The notes under the pieces were generated by a model. The model was given only the letters and a program-made list of their open reading frames with translations. It was not told where the DNA came from and made no database searches. A stretch of 64,000 nucleotides of DNA from Pseudomonas cuatrocienegasensis (GTDB taxonomy: Bacteria; Pseudomonadota; Gammaproteobacteria; Pseudomonadales; Pseudomonadaceae): NCBI RefSeq assembly GCF_900110925.1, contig NZ_FOFP01000007.1, forward strand, positions 181,189 through 245,188, read 5' to 3'. This document shows, in pieces, positions 9,040 to 18,133 of the stretch. The translations under genes were made by a program, and so were the position numbers. Positions within the stretch are counted from its first letter, which is position 1. Every line of letters begins with the position of its first letter.

Positions 9040-10239
9040 CTAGAAGTTCAGGCCCTGGTTGAGTTGCATGATTGGCAGTAGCACCGCGAGCACGATGAAC
9101 ATGACGATGGCGCCCATCATCAGGATCATCGCCGGTTCAAATAGGGCCAGCGCCATGTCGACCTGGCGGGCGAAGCCTCGCTCCTGGTTGTCGGCGACGC
9201 GTTCGAGCATATCCGGCAGGGTGCCGCTGGCTTCGCCGCTGGCGACCATGTTGATCAGCATGGGCGGGAAGTGGCCGCTGTCTGCCAGGGAGCGGTGCAG
9301 GCTGATGCCCGCCTTGACCTGCTCGCGTGCGCGCTGCAGGGCTGCGCGGATACACAGGTTGCCCACCGTCGCTGTGCCCACCTGCAGCGCCTCAAGCAGC
9401 GGTACGCCGCTGCCGCAGAGGATCGCCAGGCTGCGTGACAGCCGCGCGCTGTCGAGCACGGCGAACAGCGTGCCGATACGTGGCAGGCGCAGCAGCAGGT
9501 GGTCGCGCCGGTAACGCCAGTGCGCCTGGCGCAGCAGCAGCGAGAGGCCGACGCCGGCGAGCAGCAGCAGGCCCAGCAGCCAGGGGCCGGTAACTACCAG
9601 GGCATCGCTGAGACCGATCAGAATCTGGGTGACCAGCGGCAGGCTGCGCCCGGCATGCTCGAACTGTTCGGTGAGGCGCGGCACGACAAAGGTCATCAGG
9701 CCGATCACCACGATCAGCGATACCAGCATCAGCACAGCCGGGTAGATCAGCGCCGTGCGCGCTTTGTGGCGCTGGCGCTGGACCTGTTCGAGGTAATCCG
9801 CCAGGCGCTCCAGTACCGGGGCCAGGCGCCCCGAGCGTTCGCCGGCCTCGACCAGGGCGCAGTACAGGGTGTCGAAGGGCGCGCCATGGCGGCGCAGGCT
9901 TTCGGCGAGGCCGTGGCCCTCGGCCACGGCCGCGCCCAGGCTGGCCAGCACCTGGCGGGAGCTGGGCTCGAGTTGCCGCTCAAGGGTGGTCAGCGCCTCG
10001 CTCAGGGGAATCCCCGCGCCAAGCAGGGTCGCCAGTTGCCGCGTCAGCTCGCAGAGCTGGGCGTGGCTCAGCCGCTGGCCAGACATGCGGCGCGTGGTGC
10101 TGGTCTGCGCCGTCAGCTCGCGGGCGAACAGGCCCTGCTCACGCAGTAACTGGCGCGCGTGGCGTTCGCTGTCGGCCTGAATCAGGTCGCGCCGACGGCG
10201 GCCTTGGGGATCGAGTGCTAGGTAGCGAAAACTCGGCAT
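9040..10239 (-). CDS. gspF: type II secretion inner-membrane platform protein F
   Basis: This 399-residue polytopic protein has two GspF/PilC repeats, each with membrane helices (~165-195, ~215-235 and a C-terminal hydrophobic helix MILMMGAIVMFIVLAVLLP). The N terminus MPSFRYLALDPQGRR is classical for GspF. A much longer in-frame reading exists, but the start at 10239 follows the gspE stop by 7 bases and fits family length, so the longer extension is rejected. Confidence 0.94.
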   Translation of the reverse strand: MPSFRYLALDPQGRRRRDLIQADSERHARQLLREQGLFARELTAQTSTTRRMSGQRLSHAQLCELTRQLATLLGAGIPLSEALTTLERQLEPSSRQVLASLGAAVAEGHGLAESLRRHGAPFDTLYCALVEAGERSGRLAPVLERLADYLEQVQRQRHKARTALIYPAVLMLVSLIVVIGLMTFVVPRLTEQFEHAGRSLPLVTQILIGLSDALVVTGPWLLGLLLLAGVGLSLLLRQAHWRYRRDHLLLRLPRIGTLFAVLDSARLSRSLAILCGSGVPLLEALQVGTATVGNLCIRAALQRAREQVKAGISLHRSLADSGHFPPMLINMVASGEASGTLPDMLERVADNQERGFARQVDMALALFEPAMILMMGAIVMFIVLAVLLPIMQLNQGLNF

Positions 10240-10246
10240 GCCGACC

Positions 10247-11707
10247 TCAACGCTGCACGGCGCGCAGCACGTCGGCCAGGCTGGTACGGCCTTGGCGCAA
10301 CGGCTCAAGGGCGGCCTGCGCCAGGCTCTGCCGACGCTCGGCCAGGTAGGCTTCCATCGCCACCTCGCTGGCTCCGCTGTAGAGCAGGCCGACCAGCCCC
10401 GCGTCCAGTTCGATGAACTCGTAGAGGCCCAGGCGGCCTCGATAGCCGGTATGCCCGCAGGCATCACAGCCCACCGGCTCGTGCAACTGCTCAAGGCTGT
10501 CGAGGCCATCCATCAGTGTCCGTTCGGCCGCCAGCAGCGGCCGCGGTCTGGCGCATTCGCAGAGCTGGCGCACCAGCCGCTGGGCGAGTACGCCTTTGAG
10601 GCTGGAGGCGATCAGAAAGGCTTCGATACCCATGTCGCGCAGCCGGGTGACGGCGCCGACCGCGCTGTTGGTGTGCAGCGTGGAGAGCACCAGGTGGCCG
10701 GTGAGGCTGGCTTGCACGGCAATCTGCGCGGTTTCCACATCGCGGATTTCCCCGACCATGATCACATCCGGGTCTTGCCGCAGGATGGCGCGCAGGCCGC
10801 TGGCGAAGGTCAGCCCGGCCCGCGGGTTGATGGCCGTTTGGCCGATGCCGGTGATCGCGTATTCGACCGGGTCTTCGACAGTGAGGATATTGCGCGTGCC
10901 GTCATTCAGCCCGTTGAGGCTGGCATACAGCGTGGTGGTCTTGCCTGAGCCGGTGGGGCCGGTGCTGAGGATGATGCCGTTGGGCTGCTCCAGGCAGCGC
11001 CGCAGACGCGTTTCGACCTCGGCGGGCATGCCCAGATTACTCAGCTCAAGCAGGCTGGCCTGTTTGTCGAGCACCCGCATCACCACCCGTTCGCCATGGA
11101 TGCCGGGTAGGGTCGAGACGCGCACATCGACATCGCGCGCGCCCATGCGCAGGCTGATGCGGCCATCCTGGGGTTGGCGTTTTTCGGCGATATCCAGGCG
11201 CGCCATCACCTTGATCCGCGACACCAGCATGGCCGAGAGCGCCCGTGGCGGCAGCAACACTTCGCGCAGTTGGCCGTCGACGCGCAGGCGCACCACCAGG
11301 CTCTGCTCGAAGGTTTCAATATGAATGTCCGATGCCTTGAGGCGCAGGGCTTCGGTAAGCAGCCCGTTGATCAGACGAATCACCGGCGCCTCGTTTTCGC
11401 TCTCCAGCAAATCTTCGATGCGCGGCAGCTCGCTCATCAGCCCGGCCAGATCGACCTGTTCGGCGATGCCCTCCATCAAGGTCGCGGTAGCCGGTTCACC
11501 GGCTTGATACAACAGCGCCAGCTCGCGCTCAAAGGCGGCGGCGTCGAGGTGCGAGCAGGCCACCGGGGCACCGTGTACGCGCAGCACTTCCTGCAGTTGA
11601 GCCAGGTCAGGCGCTTCACGCAGTAACACATGCACGCCGTCGGCATGAGGGCGTAAGGCGATACCCGCCTGGCGCGCCATCCGGTAGGGCAGGAGTTTCT
11701 CGGCCAT
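10247..11707 (-). CDS. gspE: type II secretion ATPase E
   Basis: This 486-residue cytoplasmic AAA-type ATPase powers pseudopilus assembly. It has Walker A GPTGSGKTTTLYASL, an Asp box, Walker B (DPDVIMVGEIRDVETA), a His box (TGHLVLSTLHTN) and a zinc-binding four-Cys module (CECARP then CDACGHTGYRG). The N-terminal GspL-binding domain is short. It overlaps gspD by one base (TGATG). Confidence 0.96.
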   Translation of the reverse strand: MAEKLLPYRMARQAGIALRPHADGVHVLLREAPDLAQLQEVLRVHGAPVACSHLDAAAFERELALLYQAGEPATATLMEGIAEQVDLAGLMSELPRIEDLLESENEAPVIRLINGLLTEALRLKASDIHIETFEQSLVVRLRVDGQLREVLLPPRALSAMLVSRIKVMARLDIAEKRQPQDGRISLRMGARDVDVRVSTLPGIHGERVVMRVLDKQASLLELSNLGMPAEVETRLRRCLEQPNGIILSTGPTGSGKTTTLYASLNGLNDGTRNILTVEDPVEYAITGIGQTAINPRAGLTFASGLRAILRQDPDVIMVGEIRDVETAQIAVQASLTGHLVLSTLHTNSAVGAVTRLRDMGIEAFLIASSLKGVLAQRLVRQLCECARPRPLLAAERTLMDGLDSLEQLHEPVGCDACGHTGYRGRLGLYEFIELDAGLVGLLYSGASEVAMEAYLAERRQSLAQAALEPLRQGRTSLADVLRAVQR

Positions 11708-13674
11708 CAGGGGATCAGCCCACCGAGGCGCGCCCGGCTGGATGGGAACAACCCGAGCAGGTCGCTGCCTGTTTCGCGATCAGGCAGGGCCAGCGGGCTG
11801 GTGGCTTTGATGTTGCGGTATTTTTCGTCGCTGAGCTGGCCCAGGGTGAGGGCATCGCGCACGATCCGTGGGCGGATAAACACCATCAGGTTTTGCTTGG
11901 CATGGCTGCGTGCGTTGGAGCGAAACAGCCGTCCCAGCAAGGGCAGGTCGCCGAGCAGGGGCACGCGCTGGTCACTCTCGGCCACCTCGTCGCTGATCAG
12001 TCCGCCGAGCACCACCATGCCGTTGTCCTCGACCATCACGGTGGTTTTGATCTCGCGCTTGTTGGTGATTACATCGCTGGCACGGGCGCTATCGGCAATC
12101 GATGACACCTCCTGAATGATGTCCAGGCGTACGGTATTGTCGATGTTGATCTGCGGCCGCAGGCGCAGCTTCACCCCCACCTCTCGGCGCTCGATGGTCT
12201 GGTACGGGTTGGCGTTGTTCTGGGTAATGGAGCCGGTCACGAAGGGGACTTCCTGGCCCACCAGAATCGACGCCTCGGCGTTGTCCAGGGTGACCAGGGT
12301 GGGCGTGGACAGCAGGTTGAAGCCGCTCTCGTTACGCAGCGCGTTGAGCAGCGCAATGAAGTTGATACCGCCGCCAATATGGCCAACACCGGCGGTTACG
12401 CCCTCCACGCTGGAGAGCAACGAACCGAGCTGGGTGTTGTTGCCGGTGGCGGCGGCAGCGGCGATGGCGTTGATGCCGGCGCCGTTACCATTGAAGTTGA
12501 CGCCACCGGCAGGCAGGTTGCTGTCGGGGTCAAGAAACAGCCATTGCACGCCCAGCTCCTGGGCACGGGTATCCGAGACCTCGACAATGATCGCCTCAAC
12601 CACCACCTGGGCGCGGCGAATGTCGAGCCGTTCGATGATCTGCCGATAGGACATCAGCTCGCTGTCCGGCCCGAGCATGACGATGGCGTTGGCGCCTTCT
12701 TCGGCCTCCAGGCGCACGCCGTCAACCGATACGGCTGCAGGCGCGGCGGCGCCGTCGGCGCTTACCGCTGCTTCGGCGACACCGCCCTGGCTGAGGCCGC
12801 GCAGCACTTTCAGCACGTCGGCTGCGTTGGCGTGACGCAGGTAGACCACCTCGGTGTTGCCGACATGCTCGCGGGCCATGTCCAACTGCTTGAGCAGTTG
12901 CCGCACCCGTTCGCGATCCGCCGTGCTACCGCGTACCAGCAGCGCATTGCCGCGTACGTCTGCCACCACCTTGGCGCTGCGCGCGTTGTCCTTGCCCAGC
13001 AGCTCGTTGACCAGGCGCGCTGTGTCACGCGCGCTGGCGTGCTGCAGGGGCAAGGTTTCGACCGGCTCATCGATAACCTGGTCGAGCTGGCGTAGCAAGC
13101 TCTCGATACGGCTGAGGTTGCTGCGCCAGTCGGTGACCACCAGCAGGTTGGCCGAGGGGTACGGCGTGATCACCCCCACCCGTGGATCGACCAGCGGCTT
13201 GATGATTTCCAGCATCTGTTCGCTTGCGGCATTGCGCACGCTGAACACCCGGGTGGCCATGCCGTTGGCCGCCGACTCAAGACGCTGTCCGGTTTCGACT
13301 GGCACCGGTTCCAGGCGGGCCACTTGGTCCGGGAGAATCTTCACGCTGCCGTCTGGCAGGTCTACGGCGGCAAAACCCTGAGCACGCAGTTGGGCGAGAA
13401 AGATGTCGTAAATTTCCTCCGGCGTGTGGCGGGTCATGGTCCGTACCGTGACTTTGCCCTGGACGCGGGGGTCGACGATGAAGGTGGTGCCGGTGATGCG
13501 CGAGACGCTGTCGATGAACTCGCTGATGTTCGTATCAACGAAATTGACTTCGTAGTGTTGCGGTTCTGCCGGTGTATGGCCGTCTTCCGTGGCCACGGCC
13601 AGGGCGGGCAGCAGCAGGCCGAGCAGCAGGCTACGCAGCACGCGAGCCGGTGATGTCAGGGGGCGCTCAGCCAT
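11707..13674 (-). CDS. gspD: type II secretion outer-membrane secretin D
   Basis: This 655-residue secretin has a signal peptide (LLLGLLLPALAVATE) and N0 domain (YEVNFVDTNISEFIDSVS), three N1-N3 repeats (~120-330) with a short Ala/Val-rich insert in the last, and a C-terminal secretin domain with VPFVTGSITQ, the gate region and the VPLLGDLPLLGRLFRS motif. It forms the multimeric outer-membrane channel. There is no lipobox, so a separate pilotin might be needed. Its start overlaps the 3' end of gspC by 8 bases. Confidence 0.96.
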   Translation of the reverse strand: MAERPLTSPARVLRSLLLGLLLPALAVATEDGHTPAEPQHYEVNFVDTNISEFIDSVSRITGTTFIVDPRVQGKVTVRTMTRHTPEEIYDIFLAQLRAQGFAAVDLPDGSVKILPDQVARLEPVPVETGQRLESAANGMATRVFSVRNAASEQMLEIIKPLVDPRVGVITPYPSANLLVVTDWRSNLSRIESLLRQLDQVIDEPVETLPLQHASARDTARLVNELLGKDNARSAKVVADVRGNALLVRGSTADRERVRQLLKQLDMAREHVGNTEVVYLRHANAADVLKVLRGLSQGGVAEAAVSADGAAAPAAVSVDGVRLEAEEGANAIVMLGPDSELMSYRQIIERLDIRRAQVVVEAIIVEVSDTRAQELGVQWLFLDPDSNLPAGGVNFNGNGAGINAIAAAAATGNNTQLGSLLSSVEGVTAGVGHIGGGINFIALLNALRNESGFNLLSTPTLVTLDNAEASILVGQEVPFVTGSITQNNANPYQTIERREVGVKLRLRPQINIDNTVRLDIIQEVSSIADSARASDVITNKREIKTTVMVEDNGMVVLGGLISDEVAESDQRVPLLGDLPLLGRLFRSNARSHAKQNLMVFIRPRIVRDALTLGQLSDEKYRNIKATSPLALPDRETGSDLLGLFPSSRARLGGLIP

Positions 13675-14098
13675 GGTGCTTGAGTCCTTGCAAAGGTCGG
13701 TCTGCGGGCCAGGGCAAGCGCTCCAGCCGACCGTTGTTATCGAAGATGAGTCCCTGCTCGTCGATGCGCTGCAGGACGATGCCCGGCGCCAGTCGCTGAC
13801 CCTGGGTCAGGGTTTGCTGGCGCTGTTGATAGCTGAGGACCACCACGGTAGCCGCCAGGGGCTCGGCGCGCATGCCGCCGACCCAGGTCAGCTCCAGGCG
13901 GGTCAGGGGGATCTGTCCAGTGGCGGGCGGTGGGCTGCGCTGCCAATGTGCGCTCAGCAGGTCCAGGCTCTGCGGCGCCTGGGCGAGCGGCAGCGGCGCT
14001 AGCGCTGGGCCGTGCCAGAGCGTAAGCAGACACTGCGCGGCCAGCCAGGCGGCCAGGGTGACCAGGCCAACTGTGATCAGAGGGCGGACGTCGTTCAT
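13667..14098 (-). CDS. gspC: type II secretion protein C, short form without PDZ domain
   Basis: This 143-residue protein has one N-terminal membrane helix (ITVGLVTLAAWLAAQCLLTLW) and the GspC homology region (GQIPLTRLELTWVGGM then GQRLAPGIVLQRIDEQGLIF), which contacts the secretin N0 domain. The chain ends after this region, so the C-terminal PDZ or coiled-coil domain of full-length GspC is absent. The start MNDVRPL at 14098 overlaps the upstream SoxB-like stop by ATGA. Position and homology region make the identity firm; the missing domain may affect substrate recognition. Confidence 0.88.
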   Translation of the reverse strand: MNDVRPLITVGLVTLAAWLAAQCLLTLWHGPALAPLPLAQAPQSLDLLSAHWQRSPPPATGQIPLTRLELTWVGGMRAEPLAATVVVLSYQQRQQTLTQGQRLAPGIVLQRIDEQGLIFDNNGRLERLPWPADRPLQGLKHHG

Positions 14099-15726
14099 GC
14101 CAGCTTTCCATGCGTCGGATGCCAGCCAGGGTGGCCCTGCACGAAGCTCATGCGTGGCAAGGACCATTCAGCCAATTGCCAGTCAGCCGGCTGGTTGCGC
14201 AGATAAGCTTCGAGGCGCTGCCACAGCGGCTCGCCTTCGGCCATCGGGCCAAGGGTGAAGGTGCGCACTTGCTGGAGCGGCTCCAGCCCCGACACACGAT
14301 GCCCCGCCGGGCTGTAGGCAACGTGCCATGGCTGACCGAGCAGGCGTGGCAAATCCTGGCTGTTATCGAGCATCGACAGGTTGCCAAACAACTGCTCGGC
14401 GGCATTCTCCAGCACCCGCTGAAGCTGGCCGGCCGGGGCTTCGCGGACAGCAGCCGGATGACTGCCGGTCAGGCACAGCAGGTGCTCGCGGGTGATCGTC
14501 TGGCCTTGGCGCAACGGCACGTCATAGCGTAGGCCGGGTAGCAGTACACCACCGTCGGCATAGTTGTCGGCCAGGGCCTGGTGGATCAACCGATCCCAGC
14601 TGCCGGCGCGCACATCACGACGCCACAAGGGTTCTGATGCCTTGGCCAGCGGCTGGTCGAGCCAGCCTGCATGGCTTACGCGCTGGGCGGTCAGTGTGGC
14701 CTGTAGGCCTGCGGCGGCCTGTAAGCCCTGAGCGTCCAGGGTGCTGGCGAACGCCGGGTGGAATAGCGAGTCGAACTGCCAACCCTGGGCGGTCGAATGG
14801 CAACGAATGCGAAAGGCCCCGCAGGCGCGGTTGCCCGCGAGAATCAGCGGCACTTGGCGCCCGGACGCCTGGCGCACGTCTATCTGCCGTGGCCACAGGT
14901 CCTGGCCACGGGCGCAGAGCAGCAGATCGACCTGTTCCAGTCGTTCCGCCAGCCACATGCCGGGGCCAGTGCCGACGTCGGCCAGGGCAATGACCAGGTC
15001 AGCTTGCTTGCGCGCCTCGTCAAGCGATGGGCGCAGGGCGTCGAACCATTGGCTGAGCGTGGCAGACTGATCAAGGGCATAGGGATCAGCAATACCGACC
15101 ACGGCGATCTGCACTCCCGCCCGCTCGAAGCGCGCGATGGACTGTACTCCTGGAGTTTTAAGCCCGGCGCCCACTACCGGGCGGCCCCACTGTCGATAGA
15201 GTCCCATCGCCTGTTGGGGCCACAGGACGCGTTCGTCACTGCTGACTCGTACCTCGGCGCCCAGCAGTTCGCTGCCCTGTACGCCCGCGCCGCCATTAGT
15301 CAGGTAGGCCAGGCCACTGCCGTTCCAGCATTGGCCGTTTTCCAGGGTCAGGCAGTTGTGCGGTCCAGAGTCGTTGCGCAGCCGTTCCAGCAATGCGCCC
15401 AGAACCGCGTAACCGCCTGTCTCTACCGGCCCCAGGGCGGCGTCAAGCAACGGCGCATAGCCGGCGTGTGCAGGGAACGCAGCACGGGCGTCAGGGCCGG
15501 TCAGCCAGGGCGCTTGGCCCGTACGGGTCGCCGAGCCCAGGCGGGTTTGCGGTACCACAGCCAGACCAGGCGCCCGGGCATCCAGGGTGTCGGCGTAATA
15601 CAGCAGGTCCAGGCGTGAGGTGCTCGCCGCAGGGCGGGTGCTGCCACTGGCGCACCCTCCCAGAAGCGGTAGTGCCGCTCCCGCCATTAACCACGCCAAC
15701 GTCTCCCGACGTCTAATGCTTGTCAT
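14095..15726 (-). CDS. Tat-exported SoxB/5'-nucleotidase-like lipoprotein, probable pseudoenzyme
   Basis: This 543-residue protein starts with a Tat signal (SIRRRETLAWLMAGAALP) and a lipobox (LLGGC). The rest aligns by eye with the SoxB / 5'-nucleotidase metallophosphoesterase family: WNGSGLAYLTNGG near 125, a Rossmann-like middle, and a clear C-terminal domain (GQTITREHLLCLTG, LQRVLENAAEQLFG). The metal-ligand motifs appear lost: the family D-x-H reads ADTLDA, GDT reads NGQ, GNHE/GHWE reads SDER, the LSHNG His is replaced in ALADVG, and GHTHD reads ARGQD. It is the first gene of the T2SS operon and divergent from phoX, so it may be a secreted or surface substrate or accessory factor. I recall a PhoX/phosphatase pair at the xcp locus of P. 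putida, unchecked. The start at 15726 (MTSIRRR) is preferred over an upstream GTG. Confidence 0.8.
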   Translation of the reverse strand: MTSIRRRETLAWLMAGAALPLLGGCASGSTRPAASTSRLDLLYYADTLDARAPGLAVVPQTRLGSATRTGQAPWLTGPDARAAFPAHAGYAPLLDAALGPVETGGYAVLGALLERLRNDSGPHNCLTLENGQCWNGSGLAYLTNGGAGVQGSELLGAEVRVSSDERVLWPQQAMGLYRQWGRPVVGAGLKTPGVQSIARFERAGVQIAVVGIADPYALDQSATLSQWFDALRPSLDEARKQADLVIALADVGTGPGMWLAERLEQVDLLLCARGQDLWPRQIDVRQASGRQVPLILAGNRACGAFRIRCHSTAQGWQFDSLFHPAFASTLDAQGLQAAAGLQATLTAQRVSHAGWLDQPLAKASEPLWRRDVRAGSWDRLIHQALADNYADGGVLLPGLRYDVPLRQGQTITREHLLCLTGSHPAAVREAPAGQLQRVLENAAEQLFGNLSMLDNSQDLPRLLGQPWHVAYSPAGHRVSGLEPLQQVRTFTLGPMAEGEPLWQRLEAYLRNQPADWQLAEWSLPRMSFVQGHPGWHPTHGKLA

Positions 15727-15960
15727 AGAGCTGTTCCACTGTCCGTCGTCCACCGTTTGGGTGCGGGGGGGATAGTGCGACCGTGATGTGACAAATTTAT
15801 GTCACTGGCCATCAAGAACAGCGGTTTCAGGCAAGAGGACAGATTTACTGAGATTCACAAAACCATCAACTAACCATCAACTAAGTATCGAATAACTATA
15901 ACAATTGCTCCGTAAAGTCCGCCGGGTCATAAGCAAACTCAACTCAAGGAGTTAACTATA
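15727..15960. promoter_or_regulatory. divergent promoter region, T2SS operon / phoX
   Basis: This 234-base region must drive both the minus-strand SoxB-like/gsp operon and phoX. It contains a perfect palindrome GTGACA-aattta-TGTCAC (15788-15805) and an 11-bp tandem repeat (aaccatcaact twice, 15861-15882) in an AT-rich tract, with partly similar 11-bp units on either side. An 11-bp direct-repeat period is the spacing of PhoB half-sites, but the units do not match the CTGTCAT consensus well. phoX has a good ribosome site (caaggag) before 15961. Confidence 0.6.
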
Positions 15961-18006
15961 ATGAGTCGCGAAACCGGCACTAACCGTAGTCTGAACCCCA
16001 GCAACAACACGCCCATGGACTCGGTTCTCGAAACCTATCTGAGTCGCCGCCACGTACTGCGCGGCGGTCTGGGTGCTGCTATCGCCATGATTGCCGGTGG
16101 CGGACTGGTCGGCTGTTTTGATGGCGGCGGCAGTTCCGATAATGGCTCTGACAGCCCGACCCAGCCCACGCCAACACCCCTGGCGCTGGCTTTTGAGTCT
16201 GTCGCCGTGTCGCGCACCGATGCCTGTGTAGTGCCGGCAGGCTACACCGCATTTGTGCTTGCCCCGTGGGGAACGCCGTTGAGCAGCCTCGCCAACCCCT
16301 GGAGGGACGATGGCAGCAACACCTCCACCGACCAAGCCAATTCCATGGGCATGCACCATGACGGCATGCACTTCTTCCCGATCAACGGCAGCTCCGAAGA
16401 CGGCCTGTTGGTGGTCAACCACGAGTACATCGACCAGAACGCACTGCACCCCAGCGGCGCTACTACCGATGGCAGTGGCAACCGACCCGCTGAAGAAGTG
16501 CGCAAGGAAATCAATGCCCACGGCGTTGGCGTGGTGCGCATCCGCAAGGTCAGTGGGCGCTGGCAAGTAGTCGAAAACGATCCGCTGAACCGCCGTTTCA
16601 CCAGTGCCAGCGTGATGGATATCACCGGCCCGCTGCGTGGCACGGCCGATATGCGCACGGTCTTCTCCACCGACGGCAGTATGACGCGCGGCACCAACAA
16701 CAACTGCGGCAACGGCTACACCCCTTGGGGTACCTACCTGACCTGTGAAGAGAACTGGCCGGAGGTCTTCGTCAACCGCAGCGGCAGCGTCCCGGCAGAT
16801 CAGGTTCGCCTGGGCATGCCCACCAGCTCCAGCCGCTATGGTTGGGATACAGCCGCAGGTGATGCCTCCGAGCAGAACGGTGAGTTTGCCCGTTTTGATG
16901 TGACCCCGACCGGCGCCAGCGCCACGGACGACTATCGCAATGAGGCGAGCACCTTCGGCTACATTGTCGAAATCGACCCTTACGATTCGACCAGCCGCGC
17001 CGTCAAGCGCACCGCGCTGGGCCGCTTCCGTCACGAAGGCTGCTGGCCTGGCCTGACCGAAGTGGGCAAGCCGGTGGTGTTCTACAGTGGCGACGACGCG
17101 CGCAACGAATACCTGTACAAGTTCGTCTCCACCGCCCTGTGGGAGGCCGCCGACGCCAACCCCAGCGACCGTCTGGCCACCGGCGCCAAGTACATGAACA
17201 ACGGCACCCTGTACGTCGCCCGCTTTGACGCGGACGGCACCGGTGTCTGGCTGCCGCTGGCGGTCGATACAGTGGCGCAAAACGGGCAAACCCTGGGCAC
17301 TATTTTCGGCAGCCTGGCGCAGATCATCCTCAATACCCGCGGCGCGGCCGATGCCGTCGGCGCAACCCCGATGGACCGCCCGGAGTGGACCTCGGTCAAC
17401 CCGGTCAATGGCGACATCTACCTGACCCTGACCAACAACTCCAGCCGTACCGTGGCAGACGCTGCCAACCCGCGAGTGAACAACGTCAACGGCCATGTGA
17501 TTCGTTGGCATGACTCCGATGATCAGCTCAGCTTCACGTGGGACATCTTCGTCTTTGGCTCGGATGCCAACGCTGGCCCGCAAACCAACCTCTCAGGCCT
17601 GACCGATCTCAACCAGTTCGCCAGCCCTGACGGCATGGGCTTCGACAGCCGTGGCGTGCTCTGGATCCAGACCGACAACAGCGGCAATGCGGTGGCCAGT
17701 GTCACCAACGACCAGATGCTGGCGGTGATCCCGAGCAACCTGGTAGACGCACAAGGTAACCAGTTGCCTCTGCGTGCGGATAACCAGAATGAACTGCGGC
17801 GCTTCTTTGTTGGCCCCAATGGTTCTGAGGTGACCGGTATCGCGTTTTCACCCGATAACACCTCAATGTTCGTCAACATCCAGCACCCAGCTAACTGGCC
17901 TTTTAGCGAAGATGCGACCGAGGCCGCGCCTGCCGGGACGAGCGTACGGCCACGCGCTTCGACTGTGGTGATCCAGAAGGTCGACGGCGGCGAAATCGGC
18001 GTCTAA
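15961..18006 (+). CDS. phoX: PhoX-family alkaline phosphatase (DUF839), Tat lipoprotein
   Basis: This 681-residue protein is a PhoX-type phosphatase, a monomeric enzyme with a Ca/Fe cofactor that releases phosphate from phosphomonoesters outside the cytoplasm. It shows a Tat motif (SRRHVLRGG, ~28-36), a hydrophobic segment and a lipobox (GLVGC), then family motifs: GMHHDGMHFFPI, NHEYID, GTYLTCEENWPEVF, GYIVEIDPYD, LGRFRHEGCW, YSGDDARNEYLYKF, RPEWTSVNP, GIAFSPDNTSMFVNIQHP. A strong terminator follows. Divergence from the T2SS operon suggests it is a substrate moved from periplasm to surface or medium. Phosphate control is likely from the family, but a clear Pho box is not seen. Confidence 0.93.
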   Translation: MSRETGTNRSLNPSNNTPMDSVLETYLSRRHVLRGGLGAAIAMIAGGGLVGCFDGGGSSDNGSDSPTQPTPTPLALAFESVAVSRTDACVVPAGYTAFVLAPWGTPLSSLANPWRDDGSNTSTDQANSMGMHHDGMHFFPINGSSEDGLLVVNHEYIDQNALHPSGATTDGSGNRPAEEVRKEINAHGVGVVRIRKVSGRWQVVENDPLNRRFTSASVMDITGPLRGTADMRTVFSTDGSMTRGTNNNCGNGYTPWGTYLTCEENWPEVFVNRSGSVPADQVRLGMPTSSSRYGWDTAAGDASEQNGEFARFDVTPTGASATDDYRNEASTFGYIVEIDPYDSTSRAVKRTALGRFRHEGCWPGLTEVGKPVVFYSGDDARNEYLYKFVSTALWEAADANPSDRLATGAKYMNNGTLYVARFDADGTGVWLPLAVDTVAQNGQTLGTIFGSLAQIILNTRGAADAVGATPMDRPEWTSVNPVNGDIYLTLTNNSSRTVADAANPRVNNVNGHVIRWHDSDDQLSFTWDIFVFGSDANAGPQTNLSGLTDLNQFASPDGMGFDSRGVLWIQTDNSGNAVASVTNDQMLAVIPSNLVDAQGNQLPLRADNQNELRRFFVGPNGSEVTGIAFSPDNTSMFVNIQHPANWPFSEDATEAAPAGTSVRPRASTVVIQKVDGGEIGV

Positions 18007-18030
18007 CGACTGACGGCAGCAAGCAGAACA

Positions 18031-18060
18031 GCCGGTAGCGCAAACGCTACCGGCTTTTTT
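18031..18060 (+). terminator. intrinsic terminator of phoX
   Basis: Ten-bp perfect stem (gccggtagcg / cgctaccggc) with a caaa loop, followed by six T, 25 bases after the phoX stop. Confidence 0.93.
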
Positions 18061-18133
18061 GTTTCTGCTTTGTCCCTTTGCGGCGCGTGTGCCGATGCCT
18101 TGTTATGGCTGCCAGAGTCAACAGCCGTAAACC

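Noticed and set aside
15861..15885. Definite Pho box upstream of phoX
   Set aside because: The 11-bp period fits, but the repeat units lack the CTGTCAT core, so it is reported only as a tandem repeat.
15952..17583. 543-codon minus-strand frame opposite phoX
   Set aside because: It mirrors phoX codons and lacks any recognisable domain, whereas phoX has a full set of family motifs.
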